Position numbers and translations under genes: made by a program
Shown: piece after piece, positions 12,401 through 21,168 of the stretch
Layout: each line of letters starts with the position of its first letter
Position numbering within the stretch: position 1 is the stretch's first letter
Notes under the pieces: model-generated
What the model saw: the letters and a program-made list of their open reading frames with translations, nothing else
Told to the model about the DNA's origin: nothing
Database searches by the model: none
From: Asparagopsis taxiformis
Lineage: Eukaryota; Rhodophyta; Florideophyceae; Bonnemaisoniales; Bonnemaisoniaceae
Assembly: GCA_030407315.1 (NCBI GenBank)
Contig: JALQPE010000961.1
Coordinates: forward strand, 1-64,000
DNA: 64,000 bases
Direction: 5' to 3'

Positions 12401-12606
12401 TCTGCGAAACTTGAGTGGGCGAATAAATCCAGCAAGAGGCGGAGGAAGTCTTTGCCAGCGAGAGTAGTTTCGCGGGCGGCGCGACCTACGTTTCGACGTG
12501 TACCCATGTCACTAGAATCCTCCCAAGGGCTAGCGGGTTCGCGCAGAATTGGCACGGTTGCGTCGTCAACGATCGGATTGCTGTTGCGCCTGCGCTTATT
12601 CGTCAT
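9409..12606 (-). CDS. DNA (adenine-N6 type) methyltransferase fused to a C-terminal SET domain
   Basis: Intact single-exon gene, about 1065 aa from the ATG at 12606 (MTNKRRRNSNP). An upstream in-frame extension to 12864 exists, but its sequence is not protein-like. Residues 1-450 have no recognised domain. Motif IV is D-P-P-Y at 507-510, followed by a helical region, an acidic run (DEEEDEEEEDVV), a long target-recognition-like segment, and motif I (DPFSGTF) at about 746-752. The order DPPY-then-motif I is that of beta-class amino-methyltransferases such as CcrM and MunI. DPPY favours adenine N6 over cytosine N4. Residues ~900-1055 look like a SET domain: GRGLFAEQTF at ~909, FINDPRY at ~990, and ELYVHYG at ~1051. 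It should therefore methylate DNA and possibly protein lysine. Inverted repeat clusters flank it, and a KDZ-type transposase lies 5 kb away. I am sure of the methyltransferase fold and fairly sure of SET; the substrates are inferred. Confidence 0.88.
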   Translation of the reverse strand: MTNKRRRNSNPIVDDATVPILREPASPWEDSSDMGTRRNVGRAARETTLAGKDFLRLLLDLFAHSSFADLTDKPGGFTYADLGAWVAQGTEEQFVALQGRLSMSFSGRSKNAGVEADVAEIVMAEMNVERAKQIVRLALPIAEFSRQDERIGQWVEHCILSGIVPQTFLIGCNMLPSPLQAPQRGEPSAFVLAPPETFEVLMYFQALSIIRNHNKNLPRRRIGDAAEEGNEAARVPAHRKSTNRACYVVQVLYHAWTDVAYAAKFSSFEELMAPYIIFDSSEHWFDVLDEGLFAPMEQKLDLYHNKAPLSHPDGYGGKVETRTSAQHSAFRDLVRKFFDRLQFLIVNPDLYTWPESDRWGALEIYFSSGNPDKLPAYFDTLDEDVMAVLRPAPQAADAEKVPKPVDDTPTRRNTGGRGLVPSTRHTTRLQLGPGRTSLTAQGPSPPSPSPHATEEQESEGQALAKDFLSKMSQYCRVYDVPFEDLVSADESREHVPITGNVQLILTDPPYNVRRKRNDSNSSYDRLTAEDMQASIEVFDELLRPGGHGIVFCSVLQFYEWFHYLETYKGPQSEGPTDTAASDDGSDEEEVTSMNSDSEASQHSGEESADEEEDEEEEDVVRNSVFFVDEVPLLFVRLPGHLYQMPGRKRYQRMNMAEVAIHFWKRGVPFKTGSEMVAYRNHGYMDGTYPAWCNVTINMPAIDSNEMVWRTRSTTGATVRVRAEQKSVALMMELISQHSQPGDIVVDPFSGTFATGKAAMSLPEHRVFVGSDMDKLCVVRSLPKLCAVMSRVILSNNTDMRVTTEAKQSAEKFLASPSVTMRTQRERRIIEPPPGLPLYQRFPKYIRQYLWQLCPESIASREHMEKPVHYWPPSLRRWLQTENPRVMRAHDCVAKKLSVRPSLIKHPNAGRGLFAEQTFNVGDEVCAYYGTVVYSDMSKESMRFAYGEGHMAITKETFLMYAIKLYATAEDDENIEHPIWIVPAPFCSAQFINDPRYLRGEDTPAEDTRRMANVEFVENYSSGSTGKKLKAKDLENPKIIVVRAIRDIRPGQELYVHYGTAFRAWN

Positions 12607-12929
12607 AATGGAATGAGTGGAAAATTCGGTACAGGATGGCGACCGCTCGGCGAGACAGTCAAATTTGACGACGTATCTCGTGACGTTTGCACTCTTTCGT
12701 GAGGAACACTGGTTGATATCGAACGGAACAGAGTATACGGGTACACAGCACTGGAAAGGTCTTGAAACCCGTAACCGGTGTAGGTAATAAGTTGTGACGG
12801 ATACGTGGTAGAGAAAAAATTTTAAAAAGATTGTGATTCCCTGCCTTTGAGTGTTGTACTGCAAGGCCGCCAGTCACATAGGTTGACACAGGTGCCTCAC
12901 GCTTACCAGGTGAGCGACATCCGGACGGC

Positions 12930-13120
12930 CACTGGACGTGGGGATGTCCGACTCAGATGCATTGCTGGCCAGCCCAGAAATTCTACAATTTCGGGCAGAA
13001 AAAATATTGCAAAAAACATCGATTTCGGCGGTCGATTGTGCCGTACGGCACACCCCCATCTCAAAAACATGTTCACATGTGCATGTTTTTGAGAATAGCC
13101 CAAATTTTAATTCAAAGCAG
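12930..13120 (-). repeat. single truncated palindrome repeat unit, inverted
   Basis: Minus-orientation copy with core at 13040-13049, GGCCAGCCCAGAAATTCT at its left and the CATGTTCACATGTGCATG hairpin at its right. It lies about 320 bp upstream of the methyltransferase start codon, so it may have entered, or become part of, that gene's promoter region. Confidence 0.8.
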
Positions 13121-14200
13121 GATGCAGATATTCGTCTTCTACCATTGTCAGAACACATTCGTATAACCACATTTGGAGAACCTGAGCCCAGAGCTATCGG
13201 TTTTGGCGGGAGCTAAGCCATATCTCATATAATCAGTAACTACTTCCCGCCAGCTGAGTGGTGGAACCCCTGCTATTTCTACCAACGAGACATACGGGGT
13301 GTCAACTCGGCAATCGTATATGATTTGGGTGCTAAATTTATTCAAGAGACGAATGGGCTTCGAAAAGGAGCCCAACTACGTCTACTTGTGATCCATGGGT
13401 ATAGGACTATTCTATTCTTCTCCAGGCTTCCACCGTAGCCGCCTCCTCCGCCTCCGTTAATGGAAAGAATATCCGAACCGCACCTCAACATGTTCTTCAT
13501 GTGATCCATGGGTACTGACATCTCACATGCTCTCCAGGCTTCCACCGTAGCCGCCTCCTCCGCCTCCGTTAATGGCAACAATATCCAAACTGGACCTCTA
13601 CATGTTTTTCTTGTGATCCATGGGTACTGACATCTCACATGTTCTCCAGGCTTCCTCCAAAGCCGCCACCTCCACCTCCGTTAATGGAAAGAATACCCGA
13701 ACCGCAGGCTTCCTCCATAGCCGCCTCCACCTCCGTTAATGGCAAAAACATCTCACCGGGCTGAAAACGGACGGACGACATTGGGTTCGTTCCGCTGCGT
13801 AGACGTTTAGAATCTTGTTAGAAAAAAGTAAACGAAAGAGAATGACATCTCATCTCTGTCGCAATATGTTCCATTTTCAAGTTCTCGGGTTCCACACCCA
13901 TCAAGGCCTGGATCGAACCCTCTTCGATGGATAGGACAAATAGTGGAAGGCTTTTAAGCCTGTGACCAAGCGGCTATTGATTGGTTGGAGGAAGGAAATT
14001 ACAGAGGAAATTTAGCTGAGTACGGTGCTCGCGATAGCTGTTAGGTTAAAGTCAAATATGTGTTTCGATTATTTTTCGTACGAAAATGTCTTGCAAAAGA
14101 CGATGCTTTGTCGTTCTCCTGGAGGGAGTCCGTTGCATTGCACTCAATTCGAGAGCATCGTCATGAAGGAGAGGATTCTTTCTGCTTGTTAGAATCGGTT
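13121..14200. other. gene-free stretch with minisatellite
   Basis: No protein-like ORF. It holds the 112-bp minisatellite annotated separately (13390-13760) and about 450 bp of unremarkable sequence before the next repeat unit. The minus-strand glycine-rich ORF over the minisatellite reflects the repeat and is not taken as a gene. Confidence 0.5.
13390..13760. repeat. 112-bp minisatellite, about three copies plus partial
   Basis: GATCCATGGGTA recurs at 13390, 13503 and 13615. Each copy includes CTCCAGGCTTCCACCGTAG and a (CCTCCGCCTCCGTTAATGG)-type stretch. Later partial copies reach about 13760. Confidence 0.8.
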
Positions 14201-14204
14201 TAGA

Positions 14205-14818
14205 GCACATAGCTAATGCATTACTGGCCAGCCCAGAAATTGTAGAATTTCGGGCAGCAAAAATATTGTAAAAAACCTTGATTTGGGCGGCCGATTGTGC
14301 CGTACGGCACACCCCCATTTCAAAAACATGTTCACATGTGCATGTTTTTGAGAATAGCCCAAATTTTAATTCAAATCAGGGTGTCTAATTTGGCCACAAC
14401 GGCCCCAGGAACCGACCGCCGCCCCGAGCGGGGTCATCACTGGCTTCTGTAAGCACCAACTGTAAGGCTAAATGGCGTCTGACGAAGGGTCAATTTCAGG
14501 CTCAATACGCCAGGGACAGGTCTTGGTCCTTGTTCCATCATGGTCCCGCCCCGCTCTCTCACGACCAACCTGAAATGGACGTCCGGTGGATGTCCAGCTC
14601 GATTGCATTGCTGGCCAGCCCAGAAATTCTAAAATTTCGGGCACAAAAAAATATTGCAAAAAACATCGATTTGGGCGGTCGATTGTGCCGTACGGCACAC
14701 CCCCATCTCAAAAACATGTTCACATGTGCATGTTTTTGAGAATAGCCCAAATTTTAATTCAAATCAGGACGTCTTCCGGACATAGGGGTGCTCGCGGCCT
14801 AGCTCGACAGCTGTAATT
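14205..14818 (-). repeat. cluster 3 of the palindrome-bearing repeat, inverted (right flank of the methylase gene)
   Basis: Two minus-orientation units with cores at 14299 and 14687 (388 bp apart). The cluster ends with GGGGTGCTCGCGGCCTAG then CTCGACAGCTGTAATT, the reverse complement of the start of cluster 2 at 8030. It is immediately followed by the promoter region of the coiled-coil gene at 15002. Confidence 0.82.
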
Positions 14819-15001
14819 GTACCTCATTAAATACTGTTGATGACTGCCTACCGTATACAATCTGGGCTGTTGGCGTATTATCCGGTACTTGACCTGACCT
14901 GAACGTTCATCGCAGACCGTTGTGGTTACCGACACTATACAGCAATCTTTTTTGTATCTCGTGCAACTCAATCGTTCCATCGCTTCCGGGAAAGCTTCAT
15001 T

Positions 15002-17287
15002 ATGCCGCCGCGTATTGCGAAGAAAGCTCCAAAGCCTCCGGGCCTCCAGAAAACCCGGTCAGCAGCTGCTGTATCGAGTGCCCGACAATCCCGTGCGAAG
15101 AAGCGGTCTGGGCCTACCGGCAGCATTGAACCGCGGTCCGGTAGTCGCAAGACGGACCGGCGCAGAACTGGGGATCCGCAGCGAGAAAGTGAGGAAGGAG
15201 GAACGGCGCGGAGAGAGATGGGGCTTGACCGAGGCAAGCGTGCTCGCAGGGACAGTGAACATCATGATGATGACATGATAGTGGCTCAAAACATGTTGGA
15301 ATTGCGGCAGAGTGCTATGGCAAAGGTAGTTCCTCCCGGGTTGGCAGATGCGGAGGTGCTGCAGACGGAGTCCCAGCCGGGGGTTCCCGAGACACTGGAG
15401 GCTGTGACCCCCACTGCGCCAACTATGCCGAGTACATCAGCCCCAGCAGGTAATGCAGTCAGGGACCCGAGGATAGCGGCAAGGGATGTTGTTTCTGAGC
15501 AACGTTCACAGGATGCCAACTATCATCGGCGGTCAGGTGGTACTGAGGGGAGAGAGCAGCCGGAGTGCGGGCCTCGTCACAACAGAGTGTCATTGGTGCC
15601 AAATATGCGCGTAACGCCCCCGCGACGTCAGGCTATTGGCGATGGAGGACATCATATTCCCGATAGCGTGGGAGATGGGGGGACGGTGAGGGCAGAGAGG
15701 TTGCATCCGCCGGAATCCATCGATTTAATGGCGAGTCGCATCAATGCGCAGAAGAAGAAGATCGCGGAGCTGGAAAAAAAAGTGTTTAGCCAGGACATAG
15801 CAAACAAGGCGCTCACCACGGAGATTGTTGCGTTGGAGGCTAAGGTGAAGACTCTGCAGGCGGAAAATGCCAGCCTTACTGCAATTGCGAGAACAGGTAG
15901 AATCAGTGATCACGGTGGCGGTAAGTCGAAAATACAGAAAGCCATTCCTGTGAAATACCTTGGAGTTCTTAGGGCGGTTGAGGAAAACCTGACAAAGTGG
16001 TGCAAGAACGAGACTATGGAGCTGGACCCTATAGCGGAACAAACGCAGAGACGTTGGACTGGACGTACCATCGAGGTAGAGCCGGTAGAAGGGGCACTTT
16101 GGAGCGAAAACGGTGTAGGATATATTGCTACCCCTCCGGGCTATATCATCAAGAATCTGCAGTGGTATACACCTTCGTACAGGGACGAGAGTGATCTGCT
16201 GAATGACTTGGTGCGACACGTACTGCGTCAAAGTCCGTGGTGTGATGTGTTTTCCGATGAGGAGCAGCGTGTGTGCTGTCAAGAGGCTGTGGCGGGGAGC
16301 AAGGAATTGAAAGTGAAGGTGACGCAGAAACTGTCCGACGTGATGAGTGCACGGAAGCGTAATGCGAGGGACAGATTGTTCGGTTCGCTGGGGTACACGA
16401 AATTAATGTCTAGATGCACGATGCTGACGACGCGAGCTGAGATGGACGAGCGAGAGGAACAAAAGCGCGAAGCGTCTGAGAAGCTTTTGAAACGGGAAAG
16501 TAACGGTGATTTGGATATGGGGAGGTGGCGAACGGCACCGTTCTCAGAGCTGCGATACAGCAAAGGCTTGGTTCCTGACAGCTTCGAAATGGAAGTGAAT
16601 GGTGATGCATGGTTTAACAACCGAGTAGCTGTGAATGTGCTGGACATCTTCAGGGGTTATTCGATACGACCAGAACAAGTAATGGACATAGAGACGAGCA
16701 TACTAACGCTGGCGCGCCTGGATGCTTGGCTAGTGACTACTGTGGAGTGTTTGGATGAACCGAAGGGGAAAGGAGGTGCACGGCAGAAGGAGTTTACAAG
16801 GCGGTACAGTCAATATGTGGGGGTAGCTTTTCAGCAATTAGTTGGTATGGTGGTGTACTGCATGTCTTGTCTCCAAGGCTCGCAAGCAAGGGAAGAAACG
16901 GACGTTGTCGAGAGCGAACAGCGGACTAGTGCACAGTCACGGCATGTGTTTGCAAGCCGTACTGTGACGAGAGAGGCTGTTGAAGTGTGGCAAAGCGGAG
17001 AGGGGTCTGGAATTGTTCATGTCGTTGATGATGTAAACCGCTGCTCATCACTTGTTCTAGTGTCCGAGGATTGGATTCAATCGCATATTACGTCAAACCT
17101 CGGTGCTGTAATGGATTGTGTGATTGCGCAAGGACTAATTGGCGCAGAACTTTTCGTCGTTGACCCATATGCTGGACACCTGACTGCAAACCTGAATGTC
17201 GAAATCAATGCCCCACAGTATGGGGGCATGGAGCGGCGCCATGCAGCCACTGCTGATAACGGTTTTGGCGTAATGGAGGATGGTTGA
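15002..17287 (+). CDS. coiled-coil protein paired with the KDZ-type transposase
   Basis: Intact 761-aa ORF; the ATG at 15002 is the first in frame. Residues 1-240 are basic and low-complexity (KKAPKPPG, RKTDRRR), suggesting nuclear location. Residues ~243-297 form a leucine-heptad coiled coil (INAQKKKIAELEKKV, then IVALEAKVKTLQAENASL). The remaining ~460 residues look globular, with no family I recognise. It converges with the transposase at 17365-20403, with 77 bp between the stop codons, so the two share a 3' region. The placement suggests an accessory transposition or DNA-binding protein, by analogy with multi-gene elements, but that is inference. Base composition does not differ visibly from the transposase. 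Confidence 0.75.
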   Translation: MPPRIAKKAPKPPGLQKTRSAAAVSSARQSRAKKRSGPTGSIEPRSGSRKTDRRRTGDPQRESEEGGTARREMGLDRGKRARRDSEHHDDDMIVAQNMLELRQSAMAKVVPPGLADAEVLQTESQPGVPETLEAVTPTAPTMPSTSAPAGNAVRDPRIAARDVVSEQRSQDANYHRRSGGTEGREQPECGPRHNRVSLVPNMRVTPPRRQAIGDGGHHIPDSVGDGGTVRAERLHPPESIDLMASRINAQKKKIAELEKKVFSQDIANKALTTEIVALEAKVKTLQAENASLTAIARTGRISDHGGGKSKIQKAIPVKYLGVLRAVEENLTKWCKNETMELDPIAEQTQRRWTGRTIEVEPVEGALWSENGVGYIATPPGYIIKNLQWYTPSYRDESDLLNDLVRHVLRQSPWCDVFSDEEQRVCCQEAVAGSKELKVKVTQKLSDVMSARKRNARDRLFGSLGYTKLMSRCTMLTTRAEMDEREEQKREASEKLLKRESNGDLDMGRWRTAPFSELRYSKGLVPDSFEMEVNGDAWFNNRVAVNVLDIFRGYSIRPEQVMDIETSILTLARLDAWLVTTVECLDEPKGKGGARQKEFTRRYSQYVGVAFQQLVGMVVYCMSCLQGSQAREETDVVESEQRTSAQSRHVFASRTVTREAVEVWQSGEGSGIVHVVDDVNRCSSLVLVSEDWIQSHITSNLGAVMDCVIAQGLIGAELFVVDPYAGHLTANLNVEINAPQYGGMERRHAATADNGFGVMEDG

Positions 17288-17364
17288 AATTAGTGCAGTA
17301 AATGTGACGTTGACTAGAAGGTTTATCATGTAGTACATTATCAATAGAGTGCTGCGATTTAGAT

Positions 17365-20300
17365 TTATTCTTCTTCATTATCATCTGTGAATTGGTAATC
17401 AGTGTTGGTGTAGAAGCGGTTGAGATAGAAACGGTGGTCCGACCAGTGCATTTGTTTCGTAAATGGCTTGACTGGAAAGTTACTTCGTACGATGTGCACG
17501 GTGCCAGATATAGTAGATGCAGGAATGAGGTCAAACCAAGGACCACCTGCACTGTGGGATGCAGTGTCATTGCTGTCAACGGATCCGTTGTCCGGGTCCC
17601 ATGTGGACCACTTTAAACAAATGCACCCAAGTGATTTTTGCACAGCGGTTTTTGGGGCAAAGCAGGTCATATACTGAACGAAAGCGAGTTCTACAGGTTG
17701 AAACAGGTTTGGAGACTGCAGGCGTACCAGTGCCAGGACGCGCCCTACCCATATGGTTCTGTAGTCATCGGCAGTTCCGGAGATGACGACAAAGGAGTAC
17801 TGCGATCTCTTTGCGGGGCCGAACGATGAAGTTGCAAAGACGCGCTGCTGCTTGTGCCTCGACACGTTTGTGGGGCGAAGCATGCCACTGTGCGGGTCAA
17901 AGTCGTCGGCATCTGGGACGTACCCTCCCATGACGTAGGCGGACTTTACCACGGTGACGGAAATGTCCATGTCATGTATTGGAGGGCCTTCTGCCGTGGC
18001 GCGCAGTCTAGCGAGGGTGAGGAACGCTTGTGCAGCTGTGTCACCGAGTTGCTGGAATAGCGTTATGGTGCCAGACGGGAACGAGGAGTTGTGCAGCGGC
18101 AAAAGAGTGGCAGGATCGGGCTGTCCGTCGATATCTGCAACGAGGAGGGTTGCATCGGGCAGCAGGGAGGCAAAGTCGTGCAGTGCAACGGTGAATCCGT
18201 CGCGAACGAGTACTGCACCGTCTGTGGGCGATATCATGCGTGCGTTTCCCAATGTGTTCGATGGGGTATGACCAGTTGGAGTGGCCAAGGAGAATTCCAT
18301 GTGGCGAATAGTCTCTTCCATGGCTGTGGAGCGCCTTCGAGAGGTTTTCCTATAACTCTGTTTGAACAGAAGATGCGAGTGTTCGTAGGGGCCTGCATCA
18401 ATGTGTTCCAGGGCGCCATATCTCTGCAAGTCACCGGGAAGATGGTCTAGAAGATGGAACTTGAAAGTTTTGAGACCTGTGGTGTGGAATGGGCCGAGGG
18501 TGGAGAGCATTGATTGTTTGAAATAGGAAATGGAGTTCTGGAGGCTTTCTAGTTCGGCGGCAGTCCAGTGCTTGATGCGACCGCGTTTCATGACCCATGC
18601 GACGAGGTCAGAGTATTGCGTGCAGATGGAAGTGAGGGGGGCTGTATCTACTTCGTCACAGCATGTGTCAATGAATGCTGCGATGAAAGGGAACACCATG
18701 TCGACATGGTGATAGTCTTTGGCTGCGAGCATGCCGCGTATGCCGTCCTCCGTGAAGAGGCCGTTCAAATTGGTGCCCTTCTCACCCTTGGAGAAGTCGA
18801 CATAAAGACCGGTGATGTAGTAGTCGCGTTCGATAGCGGACAGAATGCTGTTTGAGCCGGCGAGGATGGATTTTTTCACCTTCTTGAAGGTGCGAGGTGT
18901 CCCGGAATGGGAGGCAGTGGTGGTGAGGTCTGGGGAGCTGAGGCGGTGGACAATGCACTGTTTGATGAGCTTTGAGATGCCGAGGTGGAGATTGTGCAGA
19001 GGCTCGAAGGAGAAAATGTTGTAGGGGTCTAGGGGACTGTTGGTGGGTAAAAGAGCGGTCGATTCGAGGACAGAGTGTTGTTCGAGGAGGGAGAGAGCTT
19101 CGAGCGGAGCAGTTGTATGCTCCTGAGCGCTCTCTTGGCGTGCAGAGCGTGTATCATCGAGGGAGCGGGGCTGGTGTGGCGCGCTGGATTCAAGTTGAGT
19201 GGCGGGGATGTAGCAGCGGTGGCAGGGATGTGTGGTGGTAGTGCTGTTGCGAGTGCATGAGAGCTCTTTGGCCTCTGGAAAGTCGCAGCAATAATTGGCT
19301 AGGATGGGAAAGCATTGGCGGGCAGTTGCAGTGGAGTCTGTGCAGGGGAACCCGGAAGAGAACGCGGTGGATAGGGACGAAAACACTTTTTCGAGTGCTT
19401 TATGAAGAATATCAATTTTGCGAGCGCGACTAGCAGAACTAGAGGTTGTCGGCATTTCATCACCGAACAAGGCGTTGGACGAAGGGTTAACAATGTACGG
19501 AAGATACCCGACGATGGTGAGGCCGGTACGGATGCAGTGGCGACGGAGGGGGGCGGAGAAGTTGAGCAGTGTGACGTGTATGGGGTATGCGACGATTGCG
19601 GAGCTCTTGAGGCTTGTGCTGCTCTTGTCGGAGTACACTTGGAGGAGGCCGGCAAAGGAGGAAGCGGTGGGATCATTTTCCTCTGCCCATACGACCTGTG
19701 GATCTTCCGAGAGCTGCACGCGCTGTCTAGTAACCTGGTGCAGCGTTTTCGCGAATTCTGTGTGTAGGGGATGAGAAAATATTGCGGTGCCGTCTGGGGC
19801 GGTCTGTGGGGAGGGGTGGAAGAGAGTATTTTGGTCGTTAGCCAGTGCTAACTGCCTGCGGAGCATGTCGACTGGGTCGCGGAGGTACAGCTGTGCCGAG
19901 TACTTACCAGTTTTGTCTGGAATGATGTGGCTCTTGTAACCTTCGGTGCGGAAATGTGTTTCGACCATGGAAGCGGTAACGTGGCGACATTCTTCTACGG
20001 TGCGAACGGCGCTGTTGAACTTTTCTAGGGAGAATGCGGGGTCTTGTAGGATGGTGATGACTTCGCTCACGCGGCCAGCGCCGGCCTTGTACTCGAGGGT
20101 TGTGAGACTGGCGGCGAGGGATTGCACGAGGAGGTCTGCGCGGGAGGGGGTTGAGGTTGGTGGCAGTGAAGCGTCACAGGGTGAGTCGCTGGAGGAAGCA
20201 CGACCAGATTCTGGGTCTGGGGAGCTGGGTTGCGGGGAATCATGGTCGCCGTTTCGAGCAGGCTCATGGGTGACGGCAGGGACACGAGCGTTGTTGAAAT

Positions 20301-20403
20301 GTTGGGGAGAGGGGTTGAAACGGTAGCGACACGTTCGCTCATGCAGCGCGAGCGCATAAGCATCTACGCAGTAGTAGAAGCACCCTTCATACTTGCATTC
20401 CAT
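17365..20403 (-). CDS. KDZ/Plavaka-like transposase, intact
   Basis: An uninterrupted 1012-aa ORF beginning MECKYEGC. The N-terminus has a zinc-finger-like C-x4-C...H-x3-C pattern (residues 3-25). The core shows features of Kyakuja-Dileera-Zisupton and Plavaka transposases: DPTASSFAGLLQVYSDKSST at ~244-263 (candidate first catalytic Asp), IVAYPIHVTLLNF at ~270, GYLPYIV at 299-305, a D-F-P-E-A-K-E-L-S-C...PCHRC cysteine cluster near 375-400, FEPLHNLHLGISK near 480, and ALEHIDAGPYEHSH with basic KQSYRKTSRRR near 680-710. It should cut and paste its own element and can mobilise non-autonomous copies. Its start lies 70 bp outside the left arm (20473). The family call is by motif resemblance; exact catalytic residues need alignment. 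Confidence 0.75.
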   Translation of the reverse strand: MECKYEGCFYYCVDAYALALHERTCRYRFNPSPQHFNNARVPAVTHEPARNGDHDSPQPSSPDPESGRASSSDSPCDASLPPTSTPSRADLLVQSLAASLTTLEYKAGAGRVSEVITILQDPAFSLEKFNSAVRTVEECRHVTASMVETHFRTEGYKSHIIPDKTGKYSAQLYLRDPVDMLRRQLALANDQNTLFHPSPQTAPDGTAIFSHPLHTEFAKTLHQVTRQRVQLSEDPQVVWAEENDPTASSFAGLLQVYSDKSSTSLKSSAIVAYPIHVTLLNFSAPLRRHCIRTGLTIVGYLPYIVNPSSNALFGDEMPTTSSSASRARKIDILHKALEKVFSSLSTAFSSGFPCTDSTATARQCFPILANYCCDFPEAKELSCTRNSTTTTHPCHRCYIPATQLESSAPHQPRSLDDTRSARQESAQEHTTAPLEALSLLEQHSVLESTALLPTNSPLDPYNIFSFEPLHNLHLGISKLIKQCIVHRLSSPDLTTTASHSGTPRTFKKVKKSILAGSNSILSAIERDYYITGLYVDFSKGEKGTNLNGLFTEDGIRGMLAAKDYHHVDMVFPFIAAFIDTCCDEVDTAPLTSICTQYSDLVAWVMKRGRIKHWTAAELESLQNSISYFKQSMLSTLGPFHTTGLKTFKFHLLDHLPGDLQRYGALEHIDAGPYEHSHLLFKQSYRKTSRRRSTAMEETIRHMEFSLATPTGHTPSNTLGNARMISPTDGAVLVRDGFTVALHDFASLLPDATLLVADIDGQPDPATLLPLHNSSFPSGTITLFQQLGDTAAQAFLTLARLRATAEGPPIHDMDISVTVVKSAYVMGGYVPDADDFDPHSGMLRPTNVSRHKQQRVFATSSFGPAKRSQYSFVVISGTADDYRTIWVGRVLALVRLQSPNLFQPVELAFVQYMTCFAPKTAVQKSLGCICLKWSTWDPDNGSVDSNDTASHSAGGPWFDLIPASTISGTVHIVRSNFPVKPFTKQMHWSDHRFYLNRFYTNTDYQFTDDNEEE

Positions 20404-20854
20404 GTCGAGTTTTGACGCAAAAGGGAGGATTGCGAGCTGAACAGGGGAGACTGTGCCGTCCAGATGCGACCAATTTTATTTTTGTGGTGCTTTCGAGACT
20501 TGGAATGTAACGTGTTCGTTCGTAGTTTTGTGGGTAGTAGTTTTGTGCTCACTCCAGCTGACATCCCAACGGTGGAATTTAACCGAGAGTTCAATCATTT
20601 CCAACTGTTACATCACATTGCGTGCTGGCAACGTGTGCATGGAAGGACGAACGACTGCCCTGGGAGATGAATTTTCAATTAATTCATTTGTAATAATAAA
20701 CTTTTTTATTTCCAAACTTCGTGGAATCTGAATGTGCTTTACAGCGGATATGCCACAGATCATGTAAGGAAAGCAAATGGATTCTCATATATATGATTAT
20801 ATGTTTATATTCGTTGTTCTCGATCCGGATCTCTTTGTTCGGGGAATCAGAGAC

Positions 20855-20981
20855 CATGGCTTGGGCCATACTCAATCTCACTGCCGGCGATGATTTCGAG
20901 TATGCACAGCAAGACTTAAGCGGACGCAGAAAGCTGTCCGGTCGACGCCGCAGGCTCCACTCCGCCCTCATCACCGACTGA
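20855..20981 (+). CDS. small conserved ORF at the head of the left arm
   Basis: ATG in a good context (GAGACCATGG) opens a 41-aa frame beginning MAWAILNLTAGDD and ending in arginine-rich RRRRLHSALITD. The right-arm counterpart keeps the start, its context and ...GDDMEYAQQDLS, with mostly point substitutions, but then meets TGA. It could be the first exon of the microexon gene or a short upstream ORF. No family is recognised. Confidence 0.35.
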
Positions 20982-21004
20982 TCTTCTTTGACCGACTTTG
21001 CTTT

Positions 21005-21042
21005 GTACGTGCGCGAATCTTGATCAAGATTCGCGCACGTAC
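21005..21042. repeat. 38-bp perfect palindrome
   Basis: GTACGTGCGCGAATCTTGA is followed by its exact reverse complement, with the centre between 21023 and 21024. Just right of it, 21043-21057 read backwards is an exon-like GAGGATGGAACGAAG followed by a GTACGTGCG donor. The palindrome therefore looks like the breakpoint of a small inversion in the first intron of the microexon gene. Confidence 0.8.
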
Positions 21043-21168
21043 CTTCGTTCCATCCTCTACCCTCGAGGGTATGCGTTGAGGGAAGCGTGGGTTTTGAGTC
21101 TGACTATTTCCGTTGATGCGATATTTTTCATGGGAAGCCTGTTGACTGATGGTGTGTATTGAGCGGAG

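Noticed and set aside
12607..12864. N-terminal extension of the methylase-SET protein
   Set aside because: Cysteine/tyrosine-rich and unlike the rest; a good ATG lies at 12606 and the extension reaches toward the repeat.
13342..13638. Glycine-rich protein on the minus strand
   Set aside because: It is the translation of the 112-bp minisatellite; the frame is not kept through all copies.
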